NCBI GenBank assembly: GCA_025963815.1
Contig: JAOQAA010000070.1
Location: 1 to 10,903, forward strand
Length of the DNA: 10,903 bases
Direction of reading: 5' to 3'
Origin: Capsulimonas sp.
GTDB taxonomy: Bacteria; Armatimonadota; Armatimonadia; Armatimonadales; Capsulimonadaceae
Shown here one piece after another: positions 1 to 5,546 of the stretch (position 1 is its first letter; each line of letters begins with the position of its first letter). The notes below the pieces were generated by a model, which saw only the letters and a list, made by a program, of their open reading frames with translations, made no database searches and was not told the origin of the DNA. Made by a program: the position numbers and the translations under genes.

Positions 1-2
1 CG

Positions 3-1421
3 CCCAGTCCTCAGGACTTCGCGGGCGTCGACGACCCCATTCGCCAGGAGCGTCTCACGAAGCTGCTCGACATGGCGTTCTGGCACAACGACGTCGGGAA
101 TCTGGACGCCGCCGTTCTGGCGGCGGAAGCGGCCCTGACGATCAATCCGAACGGCGCCACCGCGCACTCGCTTCTTGGCACTCTTTATGAGAAAAAGGGC
201 AACGATGAGAAGGCGATCGCGCATATTGAGGCGGTTCTGGAGCTGAACCCCAACAGCGCCGCCGACGCCGCGAAGCTGGAGATGCTCCGGCGCGGGGTCC
301 GCGCCATGGCGACCCCGCCGCCCGCCGGGTTCCGGTGGATTCCGCCGGCGCTCGCAGGGACAGGCCTCGGGAATGTCATGGGCCGTGTCGCCGACATCTC
401 CGAAAGAGCAACCACGACAAGCGCGACATCCGGCGGCGGGGGTTTCTCCGAGCGGATCGCAAGCTGGAACCTGAAAGAACGAAAAATCGGCGGACTGGCG
501 ATGGTTCCCATGCTCTATTCGGGCGCGGCGGCATTCGCGGTGATTGTGATCTGTATCGTCGCGATCCGTTCGTCGAGCCCCGCCACGGCCACTCCAGAGC
601 GGCTGGTGACCGTCGCGACCACTCCGTCCCCCGTCCCCAACTCTTCGTTCGCCGATCCTTCCCGAGGAACCGTATCCCCGTTCACGTCGCAGTCAAACGC
701 CCTCAGCATCGCGCGCAATGTTCCAACATCACCCGACTCGCTGCGCCCTCCGTTCACGGTGAAAAGCCTGGAAAGCACCCCGGATCCCTTCGCCGAGCGA
801 TTGGCCAGCCCCGCAGGGACAAAACCGCTTACGACGCGCCGAACGACCACGACAGCCTTGCCGCAGCGTCCGTTCCAGCAGCGCGTCGCGAGCGCTTATG
901 GCAGTCAGCCCGGCCAGCTGCCGCCGCTGCAGCTGCGCGCTATTCCCACGGAATCGAACGGAATGCTCGCGCCCGCGCCCGTCTCAGCGCCGCCGATCAC
1001 GGCTTCGCTCGAATCGATGCCGCGCCACACAGTTGTGGTGACGGGGCTGGGAAACGGGTCGAACTCTTCAAACAATACACAGAACTACAGCGCGCAGGAC
1101 AACAACGGCGGACAGTCGCCCTCCGGCGCAACGCCGATTATTCGGATCACAGTGCATGACGGCGGAGACAGCTCCGACTCTTCCAGCGTAAACCGATCCA
1201 CTTCCAGCGGGCGATCGTCGGAATCCGGCGGCGGCGACGGCTTCCAGCAGACAGCGCTTTCGCTGCAATCTCAGGGCAACTACCGCGGCGCGCGCGCCGC
1301 TTATGAAAAGGCGATCCGCACCTACAAAGCCGACATTGCCGCCGGACGCAACGCGGAGTCGGCGCAGCGCGGCTTGCAGGCTTGCCAGACGGGACTTCAG
1401 ATTTGTCAGCAAAGCGAATAA
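3..1421 (+). CDS. TPR-containing single-pass membrane protein (5' end outside window)
   Basis: The frame is open to the window edge. The first Met (position 72) lies inside the first helix of a TPR-like repeat and has no Shine-Dalgarno sequence, so the true start is upstream. About two TPR units come first (roughly nt 36-290, with residues such as LGTLYEKKGNDEKAIAHIE and the closing LNPN). A basic stretch (WNLKERK) then precedes one hydrophobic segment at about nt 500-565 (MLYSGAAAFAVIVICIVAI). Next comes a long Ser/Thr/Pro/Gly-rich, probably disordered region (nt 570-1240), and last a TPR-like helical pair (QSQGNYRGARAAYEKAI). The likely topology is TPR inside the cell and low-complexity stalk outside, by the positive-inside rule. 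The gene overlaps the next one by 19 nt, indicating translational coupling. TPR units usually scaffold protein complexes; no enzymatic domain is visible. The partner machinery (pilus, secretion or polysaccharide export) cannot be told from this fragment. Confidence 0.8.
   Translation, partial: PSPQDFAGVDDPIRQERLTKLLDMAFWHNDVGNLDAAVLAAEAALTINPNGATAHSLLGTLYEKKGNDEKAIAHIEAVLELNPNSAADAAKLEMLRRGVRAMATPPPAGFRWIPPALAGTGLGNVMGRVADISERATTTSATSGGGGFSERIASWNLKERKIGGLAMVPMLYSGAAAFAVIVICIVAIRSSSPATATPERLVTVATTPSPVPNSSFADPSRGTVSPFTSQSNALSIARNVPTSPDSLRPPFTVKSLESTPDPFAERLASPAGTKPLTTRRTTTTALPQRPFQQRVASAYGSQPGQLPPLQLRAIPTESNGMLAPAPVSAPPITASLESMPRHTVVVTGLGNGSNSSNNTQNYSAQDNNGGQSPSGATPIIRITVHDGGDSSDSSSVNRSTSSGRSSESGGGDGFQQTALSLQSQGNYRGARAAYEKAIRTYKADIAAGRNAESAQRGLQACQTGLQICQQSE
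1388..1405 (+). promoter_or_regulatory. RBS and TTG start deciding the second TPR gene
   Basis: A purine-rich GACGGGA lies 8 nt before TTG at 1403-1405, inside the end of the upstream gene. Starting here gives MSAKRIRLRH followed by a hydrophobic core, a clean signal peptide. The further TTG at 1382 would add seven polar residues in front of the basic n-region. The 1403 start is therefore preferred. Confidence 0.55.
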
Positions 1422-3415
1422 GGCTCCGACACGCCGCACTGGCGTTCGCTTGTACTTTGAGCGTCGCCGCCTCGATCGGCGCGCAGGGCGCCTCGCGACG
1501 TCCGCCGCCGCCCACCCTCGTGCTTTTTACCCAGAACGCGGGCGACCGTGACGATTTCGCAGGCCTTCAGGCGCTGCGCTCCAAGCTGCGCGCAAACGGC
1601 CGTTTCGATGTCTTGACATACGACATCGAGGCGCCCGCTCTGAAGCGCGCCGCTGCGGATGCTCATCATCCCGAATGGACCACCACACCCATCACCACGG
1701 ATGAAGACCGTGTGGCGCTTTCCAAAGCGCTGGGCGCATCGTTCTATGCGGTCGTCACTCACACCAAATCGTCCGACCGCCCGGATGTCCAGTTCGTGGA
1801 CGTATTAGCGCCGGCGCACATCTGGACGGTGACCGGCAAAAAGATGGACGCCGCCGCCGACGCGCTCGCCGACGACGCGGCGGAAGCCGTCGCGCAGCGC
1901 GCGGCTCCCGCGCCGCCTGTCGTCGCCGTCACACCGCCTGACCCACCCGTGACGCCTGTTATACCGACGCCCAGCACGACTGCGCCGACGCCACCCGTAA
2001 CAGTGACGGCTCCGCCCGCAGTCGCAGCCAATCCCGCTCCAGAACCTGCCGCGCCAGTCGTTGCCGTTAAGCCGACGCCCACCGTCACTATCACGCCGCC
2101 CGTGGCTGCCGCGCCGGTGACACCGCCGGCGCCAGTGAAACCAGCGGCTGTTCCGCCTGTCGTCGCCGTCACTCCAGCGCCTGCGCCAGCAGCGAAGCCA
2201 GACACGCCTCCCGTTGTGGTAGCCGCCGTCCCCACGCCGAAGCCGACCGTAACTCCAGTCACGCCAGAGCCGCCCGTAGTCGTGACGCCGCCGGTGGCTT
2301 CTCCCACCATAACTGCGACCGTGGCGCCAGACCCAGTGAAGACCACTCCCACCCCCGCAGCGCCGCCCACGCCGCCGGTTGTCGTCGCCACCAAGCCTGC
2401 GCCGGGCAGCGGCGACGCTGTGGAGCCGCCGCCGATTGTCACGGTGACCGTAGGCGGCGTTCTACAGAATACCGCGACCAATCCCGGTGGCGGCGGCGAC
2501 GTCATCGCGCGGCAGATGGCGGCGGTCAAGCCGCTGATCGGCCGAGGCGATGCGGCGCTGGCGCGCGGCGAGGTCGCGATGGCGATCTCACTGTATCGCC
2601 AGGCCGTGGACGGCGCCCCGCGCGCGGCGCAGCCGAGACTGGCGCTCGCGCAGGCGTATCTTCAGGGCGGTTTCCGAGATAAAGCGCTCGACGAAGCCAA
2701 ACGCGCGCTGCAGGTCTCACCGGACAGTGTACCCATCAAGGAATTTTTAATCGGGCTCGACGATGAGAACGCCAGCTCCGAAGGATCCGTGACGCTTTAC
2801 ACAGCGCTTGTCACGAAAAATCCGCAGGATGTCTCGGCGCATATCGGGCTCGCCGACGCCTATTGGAACGATGGGTCTCTGGATCAGGCCGAAACAGAGT
2901 ATAAGACAGCGCAGTCGATCGAGGCGGCGACCGGCGGTCACCGGGCCGTCACGCAGCTCGCGCGAATGTACGGAGCGCAGTCGCGCTACGCCGACGCGCA
3001 GGAAATGCTCGCGCAGCTCGGAGCCACCCGGTATCCGATGTCTCTGAGCATTATCAAGAACCGCGCCGACGCTCTGCTGACCGGGCTTTCCACGGCGCGC
3101 GAAGCCTTTGACGCCAAGAAAAGCTCGCACGAGCAATTCTACGACACCGCGAAAAAAGTGGCGGCCGACGCGCAGGCGCTTGCGGAATTTGTCCGCAACG
3201 TCACCCCGCCCGCCGCGCTCAAGCTCTCGCACCTGCATCGACAGCTCGCGATCAATCTGATCGCTCAGGAAGCCGCCGTGCTGATGACCTATATCGAGAC
3301 CTCCGACGCCGCCCAGGGCGATAAGGCCGCTTCCCTGGAAAAATCCGCGCAGAGCGAGATGCTTACCGCGAAAGCAGGCGAGCAGAAAAACGGCCTCGGC
3401 GCGGAAGGAAGCTGA
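1403..3415 (+). CDS. Secreted/periplasmic TPR protein with Pro/Val/Thr-rich linker
   Basis: This is a protein of 670 residues from the TTG at 1403. Residues 1-29 form a Sec signal peptide (basic KRIRLRH, then AALAFACTLSVAASIGA). The Cys in the core lacks a proper lipobox, so a lipoprotein is less likely. Residues about 30-165 form a compact alpha/beta-looking domain (TLVLFTQN near its start, FYAVVTHT later) that I do not recognise. Residues 169-345 are a Pro/Val/Thr/Ala linker with recurrent PPVVAVTP-like units. From about residue 375 a TPR array follows (GDAALARGEVAMAISLYRQA; ALAQAYLQGGFRDKALDEAK; GLADAYWNDGSLDQAETEYK), then helical sequence to the C terminus. The stop is 8 nt before the PilZ gene, so all three genes probably share one mRNA. 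The linker may span the envelope or peptidoglycan while the TPR domain docks partners; this role is inferred. The start could be 1382 instead. Confidence 0.82.
   Translation: MSAKRIRLRHAALAFACTLSVAASIGAQGASRRPPPPTLVLFTQNAGDRDDFAGLQALRSKLRANGRFDVLTYDIEAPALKRAAADAHHPEWTTTPITTDEDRVALSKALGASFYAVVTHTKSSDRPDVQFVDVLAPAHIWTVTGKKMDAAADALADDAAEAVAQRAAPAPPVVAVTPPDPPVTPVIPTPSTTAPTPPVTVTAPPAVAANPAPEPAAPVVAVKPTPTVTITPPVAAAPVTPPAPVKPAAVPPVVAVTPAPAPAAKPDTPPVVVAAVPTPKPTVTPVTPEPPVVVTPPVASPTITATVAPDPVKTTPTPAAPPTPPVVVATKPAPGSGDAVEPPPIVTVTVGGVLQNTATNPGGGGDVIARQMAAVKPLIGRGDAALARGEVAMAISLYRQAVDGAPRAAQPRLALAQAYLQGGFRDKALDEAKRALQVSPDSVPIKEFLIGLDDENASSEGSVTLYTALVTKNPQDVSAHIGLADAYWNDGSLDQAETEYKTAQSIEAATGGHRAVTQLARMYGAQSRYADAQEMLAQLGATRYPMSLSIIKNRADALLTGLSTAREAFDAKKSSHEQFYDTAKKVAADAQALAEFVRNVTPPAALKLSHLHRQLAINLIAQEAAVLMTYIETSDAAQGDKAASLEKSAQSEMLTAKAGEQKNGLGAEGS
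1907..2436 (+). repeat. Pro/Val/Thr/Ala-rich low-complexity coding repeat
   Basis: About 177 codons of degenerate PPVV/PTPTV/TPPVA units form the linker of the secreted TPR protein. The 20-nt word CCGCCTGTCGTCGCCGTCAC occurs identically at 1913-1932 and 2153-2172, exactly 240 nt (80 codons) apart and in frame, which points to growth by duplication. The same composition leaves the opposite strand open as a spurious Gly/Thr/Val-rich ORF. Confidence 0.85.
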
Positions 3416-3423
3416 CAAACGCC

Positions 3424-4194
3424 ATGGACTTCTGGAAACTTTGGACCCCGATCGATGAGCAGCCAGCGCGGACATCATCCCGCCTGCCTACGGTCGGCGA
3501 AGCGGTGCGGATCCAGCTGGCGCAGGGCGACCGCGTCGGCGTGTATTACGCGACGGTCCGCATGGTCACGATGCGGCGTCTCGTTCTGGACACCGCCGAA
3601 CAGGGGATCTTCGATCCGGAAGGCGTCTGGGATACGGCTAAGACCGAAGCGCCCGCCTCCGGCCCCGCCGGGCTGGCGCTGCCGGCGCGCGCCGCAGTCG
3701 TCGTCTCGTTCGTCCGGGGCAGCGGCCTGTTCAAGTTCTCCACCCGGGTCGGCGGCTCTAGCCGCTCCGCCACGATCACTATCCTGCGTCCAAGACAGGT
3801 AACTCAGGTGCAGCGACGCGAGTTCTTCCGGCTGCCGCTGCACGCGCCGACCTCGTTCCGCGTGTCGTCACGCGGCGGCGACGGCTCCATCCGCATGGCG
3901 GGACGCCTGGTGAACATCAGCGGCGGCGGAGCGCTGCTCGCCGCCCCGAAGCCCATTCCCGGCGGATTGCGTGTTACGGTACGCGTTCCCGCCGGGAATG
4001 ACGGCGAGCAGATCGATGTCGAAGCTGAATCTCTGGACTGCCATATCGCCTCGCAGGGAACCAGCCGCATCTATCTCGTCCGCCTTGCGTTCCTCGGGCC
4101 GCCGGAGATGTCGGAAGACGATCGAGAGGCCATCATCGCCTACATCTTCGAGCAGCAGCGGATCGTATTGCGCAACCGGAAGCTGATGCGCTGA
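3424..4194 (+). CDS. YcgR-like PilZ-domain c-di-GMP receptor
   Basis: This is a protein of 256 residues with no signal peptide or membrane segment, so it is expected to be cytosolic. Residues about 22-125 resemble the YcgR_2 N-terminal beta-barrel domain (VGEAVRIQL, YYATVRMV, then VVVSFVRGSGLFKFSTRV). The PilZ domain follows from about residue 128. It has the arginine motif QRREFFR (R132-xxx-R136) and the second motif N164-x-S166-x-x-G169 (NISGGG), the residues that hold a c-di-GMP dimer in PilZ proteins, so binding should be intact. Family members such as YcgR change flagellar, pilus or polysaccharide output when loaded with c-di-GMP. ATG 3424 lies 8 nt after the preceding stop, with AAGGAAG about 12 nt upstream, so it is probably co-transcribed and translationally coupled to the two TPR genes. 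The PilZ/YcgR_2 family is clear; the target machine is unknown. Confidence 0.92.
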   Translation: MDFWKLWTPIDEQPARTSSRLPTVGEAVRIQLAQGDRVGVYYATVRMVTMRRLVLDTAEQGIFDPEGVWDTAKTEAPASGPAGLALPARAAVVVSFVRGSGLFKFSTRVGGSSRSATITILRPRQVTQVQRREFFRLPLHAPTSFRVSSRGGDGSIRMAGRLVNISGGGALLAAPKPIPGGLRVTVRVPAGNDGEQIDVEAESLDCHIASQGTSRIYLVRLAFLGPPEMSEDDREAIIAYIFEQQRIVLRNRKLMR

Positions 4195-4199
4195 AGCAT

Positions 4200-4244
4200 C
4201 TGGCGGCCTCAAACGGCCGCTCCTCTCACGCCAGCGGTCATTTT
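4200..4244 (+). terminator. Possible weak terminator after the PilZ gene
   Basis: The arms CTGGCG (4200-4205) and CGCCAG (4229-4234) pair and enclose a second pairing GCC/GGC. Alternatively GCGGCC (4203-4208) pairs with GGCCGC (4215-4220) around a TCAAAC loop. A TTTT follows only 6 nt after the outer stem. The location just past the PilZ stop fits the 3' end of the TPR-PilZ operon, but the U-tract is short and displaced. Confidence 0.35.
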
Positions 4245-4253
4245 CACCCGGGC

Positions 4254-4317
4254 AAAAAAAAACCTGCCTCCGGTCCGCGTAAAGCGGATCGGCTGCAGGC
4301 TCCGTCACAGCTGACGG
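4254..4317 (-). terminator. Two-hairpin element with U9 on the minus strand
   Basis: CCTGC (4263-4267) pairs with GCAGG (4295-4299). Inside it, beyond a 2x2 internal loop, CCGGTCCGC (4270-4278) pairs with GCGGATCGG (4284-4292) around loop GTAAA. A second hairpin, TCCGTCA (4301-4307)/TGACGGA (4312-4318), adjoins it. Nine A at 4254-4262 become U9 right after the stem in a minus-strand RNA, the form of an intrinsic terminator. One pair is G-U on the plus strand and C-A mismatched on the minus strand, so a plus-strand structured RNA is the competing reading. No minus-strand gene precedes it, so it would end antisense transcripts or a short RNA. Confidence 0.5.
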
Positions 4318-4383
4318 ATGATTAAAAGGAGGACATGCGCTAAATATTACTACGCGCACTGTTCCTCGTAAGTTCCCGGATCA

Positions 4384-4406
4384 CGAAAAATTGTACAAGT
4401 TTTTCG
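4384..4406. repeat. AT-rich palindrome upstream of the transporter gene
   Basis: CGAAAAA (4384-4390) and TTTTTCG (4400-4406) are 7-bp inverted arms. Between them sits the perfect 8-bp palindrome TTGTACAA (4391-4398) plus one extra G. The A/T richness stands out against its GC-rich surroundings. It lies about 85 bp before the transporter promoter and could be an operator or an upstream hairpin; its function is unknown. Confidence 0.5.
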
Positions 4407-4428
4407 CACGAGACTTTTATCCCTATCG

Positions 4429-4461
4429 TCGATTACCTTCCGCTTGCCTGATTGTAATCGA
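4429..4461. repeat. Inverted repeat TCGATTAC-N17-GTAATCGA, operator candidate
   Basis: Perfect 8-bp arms at 4429-4436 and 4454-4461 are separated by 17 nt (25 nt from arm centre to arm centre). They end 27 bp before the -35 box of the transporter promoter. The spacing and position suit a dimeric activator or repressor bound upstream of RNA polymerase. The site is read from the sequence; the regulator is unknown. Confidence 0.45.
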
Positions 4462-4488
4462 ATGTTAATCCCTTAGAGGCGGCTTTCG

Positions 4489-4518
4489 TTGACTTCGTGT
4501 CCGCCGTCGCGTTAGAAT
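4489..4518 (+). promoter_or_regulatory. Sigma70-type promoter for the DMT transporter
   Basis: TTGACT (4489-4494), an 18-nt spacer, then TAGAAT (4513-4518; five of six bases match TATAAT). The expected transcription start is at 4524-4526, on the ATG itself, so the mRNA would be leaderless. The promoter overlaps the alternative GTG start at 4497, which argues against that start. Confidence 0.7.
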
Positions 4519-4523
4519 CAAGT

Positions 4524-5495
4524 ATGCAACGCAACGCCGCCCGGCGCGATCCATCCGACCCGCTCGATCCCGCCCAGCCGGCTCCTCCATCCGCCGTCGC
4601 TCCACGAGTCACGCCCGCTGCCGCCCTCTTGTTGATAGCAATCAACATGATCTGGGGGGCATCGTCTTTCGCCGGCAAAAGAGCCATGGATGGCGGTTTT
4701 CCTCCCATGATGCTCGCCTTTGCGCGCTTTGCGCTCTCTGCTGTGCTGATGTACGGCGTGGCGGGAGTCTGTAAAGTCGATCTGCGCGTCGCGCGTCGTG
4801 ACTGGGGACGCTTCTGGGCGATGGGCGTGCTGGGTCTCGCGCTGACGTATCTGCTTTACTACGCGGGCCTTAAGCACACGACGGTGGCGGACGCTTCGCT
4901 GCTCATGGCGACGGAGCCCGTTTATCTCGCCATTCTCTCCTGGATCCTGCTGCGAGAGCCAATGCCGCTGACCAAGGCGCTAGGGATCGCATCGGGCCTC
5001 GCGGGAGTTCTTCTGATCGTCTCGCACGGCGGTTCGCTGCTGCACTGGAGCGGAGGAGAACTGGGCGGCCTGATGATCGCGCTGGCGCTGACCTTCGAGG
5101 CGCTCTCCTCGATCGTCGGCAAAAAGCTTGTTTCGCGCTACCCCCCCATGGCGGTGATCACTTACCAGATGGCGGCCGGCGCGATCGCTCTGACGCCGTT
5201 TGCCCTCTGGGAGCTGTTCACATCGGCCAAGCCGATCGTACTGACGGCCGGCGCGCTCTGGAGCTTCGCTTATCTTGTCATTCCCTGCACGGTGCTCGCG
5301 TATACGATCTGGTTCACGCTGATCAAGCGAATCCAGGTCAGCGAAATCTCCGTATTTCTGTTTGTCCAGCCACTTTTCGGCGCACTGATCGGAGCGGTCG
5401 TTCTGCACGACGCCATTACTCCCCAGGCAATTCTGGGCGCCACGCTCGTCGTACTCGCCATCGGACTCATTCAGCGCCGCCGCCCCGCAGCGTGA
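4524..5495 (+). CDS. DMT-superfamily EamA-family transporter
   Basis: This is a protein of 323 residues from ATG 4524. A 30-residue Pro/Ala-rich hydrophilic N-tail precedes about ten hydrophobic helices arranged as two EamA repeats (about residues 33-166 and 180-316). Family-typical signatures are INMIWGASSFAGK in TM1 and YYAGLKHTTVADASLLMATE through EPVYLAILSWILLREPM at the end of the first repeat. The second repeat ends with FVQPLFGALIGAVVLHDAIT. Members of this inner-membrane family export amino acids, nucleobases, drugs or other metabolites with proton exchange; the substrate cannot be deduced here. GTG 4497 is an in-frame alternative start adding nine residues, but neither start has a Shine-Dalgarno sequence and the promoter covers the GTG, so a leaderless ATG is favoured. 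Only 51 nt separate it from the kinase gene, on the same strand. Confidence 0.92.
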   Translation: MQRNAARRDPSDPLDPAQPAPPSAVAPRVTPAAALLLIAINMIWGASSFAGKRAMDGGFPPMMLAFARFALSAVLMYGVAGVCKVDLRVARRDWGRFWAMGVLGLALTYLLYYAGLKHTTVADASLLMATEPVYLAILSWILLREPMPLTKALGIASGLAGVLLIVSHGGSLLHWSGGELGGLMIALALTFEALSSIVGKKLVSRYPPMAVITYQMAAGAIALTPFALWELFTSAKPIVLTAGALWSFAYLVIPCTVLAYTIWFTLIKRIQVSEISVFLFVQPLFGALIGAVVLHDAITPQAILGATLVVLAIGLIQRRRPAA

Positions 5496-5533
5496 CGGAG
5501 ACCGATTTCCTCCAGTCCTCCGCGAAAATCGCC

Positions 5534-5539
5534 GATAAT
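5534..5539 (+). promoter_or_regulatory. -10-like hexamer just before the histidine kinase start
   Basis: GATAAT at 5534-5539 places the expected transcription start at about 5546, next to GTG 5547. No convincing -35 box lies 16-18 nt upstream, and no Shine-Dalgarno sequence precedes the GTG. This resembles the -10-only leaderless arrangement described in Deinococcus and some other GC-rich bacteria. Read-through from the transporter gene is equally possible. Confidence 0.4.
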
Positions 5540-5546
5540 CATCCTC

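Noticed and set aside
335..1159. Plus-strand ORF of 274 codons in another frame inside the first TPR gene
   Set aside because: Arg-rich, domain-less translation typical of an out-of-frame GC-rich shadow; the TPR and TM pattern is in the other frame.
1759..2529. Long minus-strand ORF, rich in Gly/Thr/Val (256 codons)
   Set aside because: It is the mirror of the Pro/Val/Thr/Ala linker codons on the plus strand; it has pure low complexity, no ribosome binding site, and a strong coding frame opposite.
2747..3478. Minus-strand ORF of 243 codons opposite the TPR array
   Set aside because: The plus frame shows clear TPR repeats; the antisense product has no recognisable motif and no start signal.
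4324..4343. AAAAGGAGG followed by ATG CGC TAA, a two-codon minigene
   Set aside because: The spacing between GGAGG and ATG is only 2 nt and the ORF encodes Met-Arg; it is more simply part of the structured region.
3868..4359. Minus-strand ORF running from the intergenic region across the PilZ gene
   Set aside because: It is antisense to the PilZ domain, passes through the minus-strand hairpin/U9 element, and has no family-like sequence.
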